In this document: in pieces, positions 15,249-23,535 of the stretch
How the letters are laid out: every line of letters starts with the position of its first letter
Position numbering within the stretch: position 1 is the first letter of the stretch
NCBI GenBank assembly: GCA_905213155.1
Contig: CAJMHI010000021.1
Coordinates: forward strand, 1 to 30,066
Length of the DNA: 30,066 bases
DNA from: an uncultured Acidaminococcus sp.
Lineage (GTDB): Bacteria > Bacillota > Negativicutes > Acidaminococcales > Acidaminococcaceae
Direction of reading: 5' to 3'
Notes under the pieces: model-generated
Database searches by the model: none
What the model was told of the DNA's origin: nothing
The model's input: only the letters and a program-made list of their open reading frames with translations
Made by a program: the position numbers and the translations under genes

Positions 15249-16213
15249 GCCTGATAATAACCGTCAGTATCCCGCAGCAGCTGGCAATATTCCTGTACCG
15301 CCTGGGCAAAATCCGTAAATCCGCCATCGTAGCCAGCTTGAAGCAGTTTAGTGGTATCGGCCTGGGTATAGCTCTGGTATTTTCCTTTCAGCACTTCCGG
15401 GAAGGGTACATACTCCAATTCCCCGCTGCCCAAAAATTCCAGCAGCGCATGAGCCATGTCATTAAAAGTATGGGCATGCCCAGTGCCAAGGTTATAAATG
15501 CCCTTTAATTCCGGATGCTGCCAGAAATAAAACAGGACCTTGACCACGTCTTTGACATAAATAAAGTCTCTTTTTTGCTCGCCGGCGCCGTAGCCGTCAT
15601 AGGCATCAAACAGTTTGACTTTCCCCGTATCCTTCCACTGCAGGAACATTTGCCGCACCATGGAGGCCATTTTTCCTTTGTGGTTTTCCTGGGGGCCAAA
15701 CACGTTAAAATACCGGAACCCCGCCACCTGGCTTTCCAGCTGCGGAAAATACCGCCGGGCATAGTTATCAAAAAACAATTTGGAAAACGCATACACATTT
15801 AGTGCTTCTTCACAGGCTGGCTCCTCCCGGAAGCCCTTTTGCCCGCTACCGTAGGTGGACGCAGAGGAGGCATACAGAAATGGGATTTTGCGGTCCGTGG
15901 CAAAATGGAACAGTGTCTTGGTGTATTCAAAGTTGTTGTCCATCATGTATTTGCCATTATACTCCATGGTATCAGAGCAGGCCCCTTCATGGAAAATCAC
16001 ATCAATGGGGGCATGGGCAAACTGTCCGTCCCGGACCCGTGCAATAAAATCATTTTTATCCAGATAATCTTGGACTTTCAAGCCCTGGATATTTTTAAAC
16101 TTGACCATGTTGGTGAGGTTATCCACCACCAGAATATCATCCCGACCCTGATCGTTCAGGCCCTTAACAATATTACTGCCGATAAAACCGGCACCGCCGG
16201 TGACTACGATCAT
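15245..16213 (-). CDS. hldD: ADP-L-glycero-D-manno-heptose 6-epimerase
   Basis: An extended short-chain dehydrogenase (322 aa) that converts ADP-D,D-heptose to ADP-L,D-heptose, the sugar donor for the LPS core. The Rossmann motif TGGAGFIGSN is at residues 5-14. The active-site YAFSK supplies Tyr and Lys, preceded by SSASTYG. HEGACSDTMEYNGKYMMDNN is the family-specific segment. It overlaps hldE and gmhB by 4 bases each (ATGA junctions), so the three are translationally coupled. Confidence 0.96.
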   Translation of the reverse strand: MIVVTGGAGFIGSNIVKGLNDQGRDDILVVDNLTNMVKFKNIQGLKVQDYLDKNDFIARVRDGQFAHAPIDVIFHEGACSDTMEYNGKYMMDNNFEYTKTLFHFATDRKIPFLYASSASTYGSGQKGFREEPACEEALNVYAFSKLFFDNYARRYFPQLESQVAGFRYFNVFGPQENHKGKMASMVRQMFLQWKDTGKVKLFDAYDGYGAGEQKRDFIYVKDVVKVLFYFWQHPELKGIYNLGTGHAHTFNDMAHALLEFLGSGELEYVPFPEVLKGKYQSYTQADTTKLLQAGYDGGFTDFAQAVQEYCQLLRDTDGYYQA

Positions 16214-17688
16214 AGCTTGCCCTCCTTCAGGAATCCTGCAATTTTTTTGATCAATCCCGTAGTGGAATAGCCGTCCTGAAACGGCAGAATTTCCACCCGG
16301 CCAGCATACTCTCTTCCGGCCACTTCTTCAACTTTGTAGTCTCCGCCTTTCACCAGAATATCGGGCCGCAGCCTGTGGATCAATTCTGTAGGCGTATCTT
16401 CCCCAAACAGCACCACCACATCTACGCAGCCAAGTGCCGCCAGAACGCGTGCCCGGTCATTTTCCCCGTTCATCGGGCGGCTTGCTCCTTTCAGACGTTT
16501 CACAGAAGCGTCCGTATTGACACCCACAATCAGGTGTTTTCCTAACCGGGAAGCCTGCTCCAAATAGGTCACGTGTCCCACATGGAGCAAATCAAAGCAG
16601 CCGTTGGTAAATACAATGGATTCTCCAGCGGTGCGCCAGGTTTTGGCAAGGCTGGCTGCTTCATCCCAGGTTAAAGGACGGTAAGCCTGCCCCTTCCGAC
16701 CTTCGTCTGCCAGCACTTCTTTTAACAATTCCGCCCGGTGTACCGGATAGGTTCCCACCTTGCTGACCACAATGCCCGCAGCCTTGTTAGAAAGATTCAG
16801 TGCTTCTGCCAGGGGCATACCTCCGGCCGCTGCCGCTAAAAGGACGGCCGCCACCGTATCTCCGGCACCGGACACATCAAACACTTCCCGGGCCGTAGCT
16901 TCTTCCGTAATGACTTCTTGCTGATTGAGCAGCGTGACGCCTTTTTCCGAACGGGTCACCACTACATTTTTGATGTGAAAGGTATCCCGGGCCTTTTTAG
17001 CCAGTTTCACCAAGGGCTCCGTTTCGTTGGGGACCGCTTTGCCCCCTGCCTCGCACATCTCTTTTACGTTAGGAGTAATAAAATCACAGCCTGCATATTT
17101 TCGCCAGTCTGCTCCCTTAGGATCCACCAACACGGGAACCTGGGCGCTGCGGGCAAGAGCAATGACCTGCTGACAGAAATGAGCCGCACAGACGCCTTTA
17201 GCATAGTCGCTGAGTACAATGCCATGCAAGCCGTCTGCCAAGCGTTGCTCCAGCCACTCTAGTAGTTTCGTTTCTTCTTCCGGGGATAAATCGCCAGGTT
17301 CTTCAAAGTCCAGGCGCAGCATCTGCTGCCTAGCTCCGATCACCCGCATTTTGGTAATGGTCCGCCGCTTAGGCATAGGGAATAATCCGCTGTAATCCAT
17401 TCCCGCCTGGGCCAGCTTTTTTTCCAGGCTCTCCCGGTGTTCATCCAATCCGGTGACACCGGCGACATACACTTTAGCGCCCAGCCCTGCCAAGTTGGCC
17501 GCAACATTGCCGGCTCCCCCTAATACGCTTTCCATCCGGCGCACATGGTTCACCGGAACCGGAGCTTCTGGCGAAATGCGTTTTACTTCTCCATAAACAT
17601 ACCGGTCCAGCATTACATCCCCGATGACGGCGATTTTTAGCTGTTGGATAGTTTCTGTTAAAAACTGGATACTTCTAGGACTGGGCAT
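16210..17688 (-). CDS. hldE: Bifunctional heptose 7-phosphate kinase / heptose 1-phosphate adenylyltransferase
   Basis: HldE makes heptose 1,7-bisphosphate and, after GmhB, ADP-heptose. The N-terminal ribokinase-like domain (about residues 1-320) has IAVIGDVMLDRYVYG, PEAPVP and the catalytic GAGDTVAA. The C-terminal nucleotidyltransferase (about 355-492) begins with TNGCFDLLHVGHV, the HxGH motif. I start at ATG 17688 (MPSPRSIQF, 492 aa, normal length), overlapping gmhA by 14 bases. The longer frame to 17808 is mostly gmhA read out of frame. The ribosome binding site is modest. Both domains look intact. Confidence 0.95.
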   Translation of the reverse strand: MPSPRSIQFLTETIQQLKIAVIGDVMLDRYVYGEVKRISPEAPVPVNHVRRMESVLGGAGNVAANLAGLGAKVYVAGVTGLDEHRESLEKKLAQAGMDYSGLFPMPKRRTITKMRVIGARQQMLRLDFEEPGDLSPEEETKLLEWLEQRLADGLHGIVLSDYAKGVCAAHFCQQVIALARSAQVPVLVDPKGADWRKYAGCDFITPNVKEMCEAGGKAVPNETEPLVKLAKKARDTFHIKNVVVTRSEKGVTLLNQQEVITEEATAREVFDVSGAGDTVAAVLLAAAAGGMPLAEALNLSNKAAGIVVSKVGTYPVHRAELLKEVLADEGRKGQAYRPLTWDEAASLAKTWRTAGESIVFTNGCFDLLHVGHVTYLEQASRLGKHLIVGVNTDASVKRLKGASRPMNGENDRARVLAALGCVDVVVLFGEDTPTELIHRLRPDILVKGGDYKVEEVAGREYAGRVEILPFQDGYSTTGLIKKIAGFLKEGKL

Positions 17689-18271
17689 AGTCTTCCACCA
17701 ATTCACACAGGGTATGACCCAATAATTCATGCACTTCCTGCGCCCGGGCAGTATTTTCCGTGGGCACGTCCAGCAGTACGTCGCACAGCGCTGCCATTTT
17801 GCCGCCACCGCGGGCCGTAAACCCCAGCACCCGCATCTTTTTCTCCCGGGCTTTTACAATAGCGCGCAACACATTGCCGCTATTGCCACTGGTAGAGATC
17901 CCAATCAAGAGATCTCCTTCACACCCCAGCCCTTCTACCTGGCGGGAAAAAATTTCTTCATAGCCGTAATCGTTGCCAATAGCTGTCAAGATGGAGGTAT
18001 CCGTCGTCAACGCCAGGGCAGCCATCCCTTTCCGTTCTTTTTGGAAACGGCCTACTAATTCTGCCGCCCAGTGCTGGGCATCCGCAGCACTGCCCCCGTT
18101 GCCGCACAAAAGGATCTTGCCGCCGCTGAGTAGCGTCATCACCATCAGGCCAGCAGCTTCTACCATGGCTTTTTTCAACCGTTTGCTGCCCATCACTTTG
18201 TGGATCAGTTTTTCGTGTTCCAGCAGACGGGCATCAATCAGCTCCTCCGCCTTACCATCTGTAAAGGTCAT
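17675..18271 (-). CDS. gmhA: Phosphoheptose isomerase
   Basis: A 198-aa SIS-domain isomerase converting sedoheptulose 7-phosphate to D-glycero-D-manno-heptose 7-phosphate, the entry step to ADP-heptose. Motifs are LLCGNGGSAADAQHWAAELVGRF (phosphate and substrate site, about residues 56-78) and ISTSGNSGNV. Start ATG 18271 has GGAG eight bases upstream, and lies inside the 3' end of the preceding LptD-like gene (20-base overlap). Confidence 0.95.
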   Translation of the reverse strand: MTFTDGKAEELIDARLLEHEKLIHKVMGSKRLKKAMVEAAGLMVMTLLSGGKILLCGNGGSAADAQHWAAELVGRFQKERKGMAALALTTDTSILTAIGNDYGYEEIFSRQVEGLGCEGDLLIGISTSGNSGNVLRAIVKAREKKMRVLGFTARGGGKMAALCDVLLDVPTENTARAQEVHELLGHTLCELVEDYAQS

Positions 18272-19868
18272 AGGTCACACTCCATTCATGCTCCCCGTTA
18301 TATTTCTTCTGCCGATATTCCAAGCCCAGCCGGAAGCAGCAGAAATCATGGTACCAGCGGTAAATATATTCATAGACACGGCTGGCCTCTTTATCATAGC
18401 GCAGGGTAAAGTTTACCCAGTTGTTATGGTCGATTTGTTTAGAAAGCCCCCACTGGATTTCTTCTTTCATATCCGGATTGGAGTACTCAAAGACAGAACT
18501 ATGGGCCTTTTCATAGTAATATCCCAGCCAAGTATTCCAGCCGCCATCAAAGCTCTTGTTGAGGGTAGCTGTATACAGCGGAGTCTGTACCGTCGTTCCC
18601 CGCAGACTTTCTTTCGTCCACTTGCTGCCCGCCCCCAGATTCAGATACAGAGGATTTTTTTCGTGGGTCAGACGGATGGGATCATGGGTAATAAAGCCTG
18701 CATATTCCGTATGCCAGCTCTTGCGCCAGTCATCTTTCCACAGCCCATGGCTGATGTAGCCAGAATAGTTCAGGGGCAGTTTATCCCAGAATTTATGGCT
18801 CTTGATACCCAGCTTGATGTCATGATATTTCCGGATCCAGTGATTGTCCGAATCCTCATCGTGTCCATCCTGAATCTGCACATAGAAGTTTCTTTCGTCC
18901 TGGATATCCCGGAACATGGGACGCCAGCCGATTTTGGAATAATACTTTAAATCGGCGTTAAAACTGTTGTTGGGAGACAGCGGCACATCCAGGTCATAGC
19001 TGATTTCCCAGCCGTGATCGCTGTCGTGTCCAATATGGGGCAAAAGACTATGTTTTTCCTCGCCATCAGAGAACCGGTTGATCCAGCGATCCCGGGAATA
19101 AATATGCTTTCCCTTCACGAACACTTTCACGTTGTAGGCAATGATCTTATCCTTGGGGTAGATCACCACTTTGTCCGCTTTGATTTCCACGCAGGGCGGA
19201 TGCTTAACCGCCGGGCAGCGGGTGGTACGGCCGCCGCTGGTAAGTTCTACCCTGTCGGGATAGATCTCGCCAATATCCGCATGGTAAATATCATCCCCGC
19301 TGACACCGGAAATATTCTTAACCGTTCCAGTTTTATCCAGGAAATTATAATGGCCCCACTGTCCATCGGTGACGCTTTGCCCGGTCCCCGTATCCTGGAT
19401 CACCCGTCCACCGGTCAAAAGGTACACATCCCCTGTTTTGGAATTGCCCTGGGCCTGGGCCGTATAAAGCCGCTGATTGCCCTGGTACAGGCGCACGTTG
19501 CCCTTGGCATAGAAATTTCCAGTTTCCGAGTTATATTCTACCTGATCTCCGTAAATGGTAATCGGAAGAGTGGATTCCGTATCCACTGTACGGTGTTCTT
19601 TTTCTCTTTTTTCCGCTTCTTTGGACGTTTCCCGTCCGGCCTTTAGAATTTCTTCGGTTTTCGCATCCGGCTGATCCTGCAGCCGATTTATGCTTTCCCG
19701 CTGCCGGGCCTCGGCCTCCACTTCATCCAGACTCTGCAGGGGTTCCTGGAAATGGGGCCCGTCTTTATCGCTCAGCCGTCCCCCATCATAGGTTACCGCA
19801 GCAGCGCCAGCCACTCCGGGCAAAGACAGGAGGGCCGTAAGGCCAAAGGCCAACGCCTTGTTTTTCAT
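18252..19868 (-). CDS. LptA/OstA-domain outer-membrane protein, LptD-like (LPS assembly)
   Basis: A 538-aa exported protein, first in the heptose/LPS operon. After a signal peptide (about residues 1-23, ending AGA) and a charged helical segment, an OstA/LptA-type beta-jellyroll is seen (YNSETGNFYAKGNVRLYQGN, about 115-250). An aromatic-rich region of alternating strands follows to the C-terminus, which ends in tryptophan, consistent with an outer-membrane barrel. By family knowledge LptD inserts LPS in the outer leaflet. It is much shorter than the E. coli LptD (784 aa), so the barrel would be reduced, or this may be a related OstA protein rather than the main translocon. Start ATG 19868 has GGAGG upstream; the frame to 19922 covers the promoter. 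Confidence 0.75.
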   Translation of the reverse strand: MKNKALAFGLTALLSLPGVAGAAAVTYDGGRLSDKDGPHFQEPLQSLDEVEAEARQRESINRLQDQPDAKTEEILKAGRETSKEAEKREKEHRTVDTESTLPITIYGDQVEYNSETGNFYAKGNVRLYQGNQRLYTAQAQGNSKTGDVYLLTGGRVIQDTGTGQSVTDGQWGHYNFLDKTGTVKNISGVSGDDIYHADIGEIYPDRVELTSGGRTTRCPAVKHPPCVEIKADKVVIYPKDKIIAYNVKVFVKGKHIYSRDRWINRFSDGEEKHSLLPHIGHDSDHGWEISYDLDVPLSPNNSFNADLKYYSKIGWRPMFRDIQDERNFYVQIQDGHDEDSDNHWIRKYHDIKLGIKSHKFWDKLPLNYSGYISHGLWKDDWRKSWHTEYAGFITHDPIRLTHEKNPLYLNLGAGSKWTKESLRGTTVQTPLYTATLNKSFDGGWNTWLGYYYEKAHSSVFEYSNPDMKEEIQWGLSKQIDHNNWVNFTLRYDKEASRVYEYIYRWYHDFCCFRLGLEYRQKKYNGEHEWSVTYDLYRW

Positions 19869-19910
19869 AGTGTCCTCCACTGATTTATTTTTATAGATGC
19901 ACTCTATTTC

Positions 19911-19919
19911 ATTATAACA
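19911..19919 (-). promoter_or_regulatory. Extended -10 promoter of the LPS heptose operon
   Basis: Minus-strand TGTTATAAT: a perfect TATAAT (19911..19916) with the upstream TGn of extended -10 promoters. No good -35 box; its place is occupied by the terminator hairpin of the preceding gene. Confidence 0.55.
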
Positions 19920-19924
19920 CAAAT

Positions 19925-19962
19925 GGCCCCATCCTTCCGCAATTTTGTGAAAGGATGGGACC
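19925..19962 (-). terminator. Terminator-like hairpin between the exported glycine-zipper gene and the LPS operon
   Basis: A 12-bp stem (one G-U) pairs GGTCCCATCCTT with AAGGATGGGGCC on the minus strand, 23 bases past the stop of the upstream gene. The T tail is weak (ATTTGTGTT), so termination may be partial. Confidence 0.6.
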
Positions 19963-19985
19963 CTCGTCCATCAGCATTTCATCGA

Positions 19986-21233
19986 TTATACATTGGAGTT
20001 GGCACTGTCGTAGGCGCTGCCATCATCTTCATCCAGAAGTTCACTGCTCGTGTCCTTCTTTTGGTCCGCTTTGACAGCCGCTTCCGTCTCTGCATCTGCC
20101 TGGTTTTTCTCGTTGCCAGTTGCGTCTGTTTCGTGTTCATCCAGGGATACGCCGCTGTTATCCTGTGCTGCTGGGGTTTCTTTCGCAGCGTCTTCCGCCG
20201 GAGTTTCTTTTGTATTACTGGAACTTACCCGGGGCGCCGGCTGCGCTACAGCAGCTTCGTCCCCATTTTTACTGCTGTCCAGCTGCTGGCCTTGTGCCGT
20301 ATTGCCGGCCAGCACCAGCCCATCCACCGCAGTATCTTCCTTAACCTGCACATAAGTATTGCTGCCAGCCGGAATCACCACAGAGGCGCCTTTCACAAAA
20401 GCACCGCCGATAATCCCCACCGGTCCAAAAAGCACCATGCCACCGATGGAAGCGCCGGCAGCCCCTGCTACGGTTTTTGCCTGCTGTTTGGCCAATTCTC
20501 CCATAGTTACAGGAACAGCACCATCATTTACGGCAATCACGTGGGAAAAGTCCAGATCAATCCGGGCATCCCGGCCAAAAATCCGGGGCTGCACAATTTT
20601 GGCAATCCGGCCCACGCCTTTGGCACCTTTGGGCAGAACCAGAGCATCTCCCACATAAATGTTGTCATCCACCACAAAGTCCACCACATCACCGGCCTGG
20701 TTTTCCTTGCTACTGATATCCTGCATGAACTTAACTTTAATCAGGGAATCTTTCGGGAACACCACACTGCTGCTGGTCAGACTTCCAGAAGGGAATGCGG
20801 CTTTGGTCAGCCGGTTAACCCGACTTACCAAAGAGTCCTGTGTGTACTGGGTACCAAAAATCTGATTTTCCAGAGAGCCAACCCGCGCAGTGGCCGCTTC
20901 CGTGCTCATCCGGTCAGAGAATTGCCATTCAATGGCATTCATTTCCGTTGCCAGGGAAAGCTGTCCATTTTTAGGAGCGCCTTCCAATCGGTTAAAGAGG
21001 CGGTCTACCCGGCTCATCACAGAGCCGCTGCTCTGCTGCCCATACATTTCTTTTTCCAGTTTATCCACCCGGTTTACCAGGGAGCCAGTCTGCACCGCGC
21101 CATACATAAAGCTTTCTGCCTGTTCCAGTTTACCGGCTACCGTGCTGCTACTTTCCTCGGCAGCTAAGGCAGGCACCAGGCTGGTCAGGCACAGGAGCGC
21201 CGTGATCAGCAGACTGATAATTTTCTTTTTCAA
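19986..21233 (-). CDS. Exported protein with short helical repeats and a glycine zipper, unknown function
   Basis: I do not recognise a named family. A 415-aa reading from TTG 21233 is preferred: GGAGGTG lies 6 bases upstream and it gives a clean signal peptide (residues 1-24, ending PALAA). Residues about 30-148 hold four to five imperfect units of about 20 aa with the pattern LExxxxG...SLxxRVxxL. A beta-rich domain (about 157-250) follows; it contains QAGDVVDFVV and VLPKGAKGVGRI and resembles domains common in secreted proteins of other phyla. Next is a glycine-zipper hydrophobic stretch (about 255-282), then a long Ala/Glu/Asp/Lys-rich low-complexity tail. Likely periplasmic and envelope-associated. 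It has its own promoter at 21285..21313 and precedes the LPS operon. Confidence 0.7.
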   Translation of the reverse strand: MKKKIISLLITALLCLTSLVPALAAEESSSTVAGKLEQAESFMYGAVQTGSLVNRVDKLEKEMYGQQSSGSVMSRVDRLFNRLEGAPKNGQLSLATEMNAIEWQFSDRMSTEAATARVGSLENQIFGTQYTQDSLVSRVNRLTKAAFPSGSLTSSSVVFPKDSLIKVKFMQDISSKENQAGDVVDFVVDDNIYVGDALVLPKGAKGVGRIAKIVQPRIFGRDARIDLDFSHVIAVNDGAVPVTMGELAKQQAKTVAGAAGASIGGMVLFGPVGIIGGAFVKGASVVIPAGSNTYVQVKEDTAVDGLVLAGNTAQGQQLDSSKNGDEAAVAQPAPRVSSSNTKETPAEDAAKETPAAQDNSGVSLDEHETDATGNEKNQADAETEAAVKADQKKDTSSELLDEDDGSAYDSANSNV

Positions 21234-21284
21234 TGCCAACACCTCCGTCATGGTTTATTTCATTTTCGGGACTATTCGGGTTTT

Positions 21285-21313
21285 ATTGTATCATAAATTA
21301 TTTTTCTTGGCGA
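21285..21313 (-). promoter_or_regulatory. Promoter of the glycine-zipper protein gene
   Basis: Minus-strand TCGCCA (21308..21313), 17-base spacer, TACAAT (21285..21290) with an upstream TGA giving an extended -10. The -10 begins immediately after the TGA stop of the VirK-like gene. Confidence 0.6.
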
Positions 21314-22235
21314 CAGGGGAGGCCAGATAGGGAGTGATTTTTTCACAGATTTCTTTCCGCATGGCATCCATAAGGGCATAGCGCCGTCTATGATTGGCTC
21401 GCTTGGACGGTTTAAATTCCGAAAGATCCCTGCGTTCTTCTTCCAATGGAATCTGATAAAACCGGGGATCAGCGCTGGGCGTACCGCCGCATTCTGCCCA
21501 AAAATCCCCAAAATTTGTTTTCAGTTTCCGGTCCATCCGCAAATGATTCATGGCGTAGTACCCGGCATTGGTTACGGCCCGGATCTCGCTGCACCCCAGA
21601 AAATCCGCCAAGGTACGAAGACCATAAAAAATCAAATTCTTTGTCCGGTAGCCAAAATACTGCTTGGTCATAGCCTTCACGGCTTCCTTGCCCAGGGTTG
21701 TCCCTTGCAGGGCACCTACCCAACAGCAGGGTTTTCCCGTATCCGGGGTTGGTGCCAGCCAGAACATAAGCTGGTAAAAATCCAGCGTGCCCAGATGCAA
21801 CACCAGCGACAAACAGCCTTCCTTACGCTGTCCCGGATGAAACAGCAAATCCAGTGTCAGAGGCTGGTCCTGGAATGTATCCTGCCACAGCGTAATGCGG
21901 CCCTCTTCCGTGTGCTTTTGGGTATAAATCGTACGGAGAAAATCCGGAACGGTCTGCTGTTCCAGAAAAGAGATGTGATGCTCAATCAGCTGCACCCGTT
22001 CTTCTACTGTGGAGCCCTTGTAGAAAAATGCCCGGGTAGCTTGTTCCAAAAGGCATGGCCTGCCATGGAGCACGTCCTGTCGCAACGAAGTAGCGTGGAA
22101 GAACCGGTCCAGCTCCCCGATGGCATTGCGGTGCAAGGCGCAGCGAAGCAGATAAATATAATAGCGCTTTCGTTCCTTGATGCGTTTGATATTATAGCAG
22201 GACAGGCCTGCCGCTTTGATGTCTCCCCAATCCAT
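21291..22235 (-). CDS. VirK/YbjX family (DUF535) protein
   Basis: A 314-aa protein with the DUF535 hallmarks: the central LVLHLGTLDFYQLMFWL-type strands, WVGALQG, LFYGLR-like IFYGLRTLADFLGC, and the C-terminal pattern NHLRMDRKLKTNFGDFWAECGG with YQIPLEEERRDLSE and KRANHRRRYALMD. Homologues in enterobacteria (VirK, YbjX) are linked to envelope integrity and resistance to antimicrobial peptides, but the biochemical activity is unknown. No signal peptide, so cytoplasmic. Start ATG 22235 has GGAAGGAG upstream. Location next to LPS and envelope genes supports an envelope role by context only. Confidence 0.88.
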   Translation of the reverse strand: MDWGDIKAAGLSCYNIKRIKERKRYYIYLLRCALHRNAIGELDRFFHATSLRQDVLHGRPCLLEQATRAFFYKGSTVEERVQLIEHHISFLEQQTVPDFLRTIYTQKHTEEGRITLWQDTFQDQPLTLDLLFHPGQRKEGCLSLVLHLGTLDFYQLMFWLAPTPDTGKPCCWVGALQGTTLGKEAVKAMTKQYFGYRTKNLIFYGLRTLADFLGCSEIRAVTNAGYYAMNHLRMDRKLKTNFGDFWAECGGTPSADPRFYQIPLEEERRDLSEFKPSKRANHRRRYALMDAMRKEICEKITPYLASPVAKKNNL

Positions 22236-22259
22236 GGAAGCTCCTTCCTGCAACGATAA

Positions 22260-22279
22260 AGGCGGCCTCCCGGCCGCCT
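22260..22279. terminator. GC-rich terminator hairpin downstream of the small exported protein gene
   Basis: Stem AGGCGGCC / GGCCGCCT with a 4-base loop. On the minus strand only TTTATC follows, so readthrough to the VirK-like gene is likely; on the plus strand GTTTTTTA follows, so it also would stop antisense transcription. Confidence 0.65.
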
Positions 22280-22284
22280 GTTTT

Positions 22285-22923
22285 TTACTTATTGTTTTTA
22301 ATCACCTTGTTCAGCTCTTTCCGGCAAACTTTGACAAATTCGTGATGCGGCCAGTCGCTGCGAGGATTAATGGAGCCGGTTTCCCGTTCAGCCCGGTAGC
22401 GCCAGTGATCATCCTTGAATTTCCCATTTTTCATGTTGATGGTGGCAAACCGTCCCTGAAAATCCAGCGTGGTAACAGGTTCCCTGCGGAACTGGTCTTC
22501 ATGGACGTCAAATTTATCCACCGCCATGACCACAACTACATCGGCGCCGCTGGATTTTGCCACAGCTTCAATGCCTTCTTTGGTAAACAGGTTATCCTGC
22601 TGCTGCAGAGCCGTTTTCCGTACGATATCCGAATCCACCATGTCATATTCCGGATACTGGAACAGTTTTGCCAGTTCCGTGCTGTATACGATTGGTTTCA
22701 TCCCTTCGTTATCTTCCACATCTTCCCCAATCATCAGCGGCACTACCGCCAGCTTCAAGGACTGCACCTTGGGCTCGTTGGAAGGAGCCTGGGTTTCCGT
22801 TGTAGTTTCCGCCGGTTTTTCCGGGGTAAAGGTAAAGGTGGCTGCCTGAGCCTTATCCATCACAGGCAGGGCCAGCAAAGCACTAAAGCATATAGCGGAC
22901 AGAACCCGCCAGATTTTTTTCAT
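22285..22923 (-). CDS. Small exported protein of unknown function
   Basis: A 212-aa protein with a clear signal peptide (residues 1-27, ending KAQAA) and no lipobox. A Thr/Pro/Glu-rich linker is followed by an alpha/beta segment from about residue 52: KLAVVPLMIG, VYSTELAKLF, MVDSDIVRKTAL, then GADVVVVMAVDKFDV. This alternation is reminiscent of the CsgG/LpoB-like or TolB N-terminal fold, but that is a pattern impression and not a family match. The C-terminus is basic. Start ATG 22923 has GAGGAGG upstream; a TGGTAAAAT extended -10 lies at 22955..22963. Probably periplasmic. Confidence 0.65.
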   Translation of the reverse strand: MKKIWRVLSAICFSALLALPVMDKAQAATFTFTPEKPAETTTETQAPSNEPKVQSLKLAVVPLMIGEDVEDNEGMKPIVYSTELAKLFQYPEYDMVDSDIVRKTALQQQDNLFTKEGIEAVAKSSGADVVVVMAVDKFDVHEDQFRREPVTTLDFQGRFATINMKNGKFKDDHWRYRAERETGSINPRSDWPHHEFVKVCRKELNKVIKNNK

Positions 22924-22980
22924 TCGAGTATACCTCCTCGCAATAATATCTATTATTTTACCATACCCGGCCAGGAAATA

Positions 22981-23502
22981 CTAGATTTCCTGACAGTATA
23001 TGGACGCCACCCAGCCTACATCTCCATTTTGTCGCTGGACCTTTGTCCACTGGATACCGGTTCCTTCTGCCGCATCCAGGATGGTGACGATTTCTCCTTG
23101 TTCAAAATAATCCAGCACGTCCGCATTATGGCTGGGGTCGCTGCGCATCCGCACCTCCGAGCCCGTAATTCTGCCCTGCCGGTCGTTGATTCGGTTTACC
23201 GAAGGCACCAGTGCCGTTTCCACCACCTGGCAATACTCCCCGGCTACCCAGCCAGTAGCCCCGTTGTGCCGGGTGACTTCATACCACTTCCGGCCTTCAC
23301 TTACGTCACTTTTTAATACCGTGACCACTTCGCCGTTATCAAAAAAGCCAATTACTTCGGTATCCGTGCCGGCGCCTTTACGCATCCGCACTTCCGTGCC
23401 TATAATCGTGCCATCGCTGGCCGCCTCCGCTTTTTCTCCCAGAGGCGCACCTAGCCCAAAGACACATAAGGCAGCAGCGATAATTCTGCTCCACTTTTTC
23501 AT
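22981..23502 (-). CDS. Exported protein with two bacterial SH3 domains
   Basis: A 173-aa protein consisting of a signal peptide (1-27) and two SH3b domains (about 32-95 and 110-173). Each contains the GTEVRMR or GSEVRMR start, a WYEV or WTKV strand, and a closing GWVAxxYC. SH3b domains often bind peptidoglycan. The sequence between them is a short linker. No catalytic domain is present, so it is likely a wall-binding or regulatory periplasmic protein. Start ATG 23502 follows AAGGAGG. It lies 33 bases after the larger SH3 protein gene and its domains resemble that gene's, suggesting duplication. Confidence 0.85.
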   Translation of the reverse strand: MKKWSRIIAAALCVFGLGAPLGEKAEAASDGTIIGTEVRMRKGAGTDTEVIGFFDNGEVVTVLKSDVSEGRKWYEVTRHNGATGWVAGEYCQVVETALVPSVNRINDRQGRITGSEVRMRSDPSHNADVLDYFEQGEIVTILDAAEGTGIQWTKVQRQNGDVGWVASIYCQEI

Positions 23503-23535
23503 AAGGACTGCACCTCCTTGCGCTGTCCATTTGTA

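Noticed and set aside
20530..20560. Other CACGTG cores (for example near 13505, 14315, 16570 and 20540) as further parS sites
   Set aside because: They lack the flanking TGTTTC/GAAACA arms and lie inside genes.
19923..21167. Long plus-strand open frame opposite the exported glycine-zipper gene
   Set aside because: It is antisense to a gene with signal peptide, promoter and ribosome binding site; its product is Cys/Phe/His-rich with no domain, and it begins inside a terminator.
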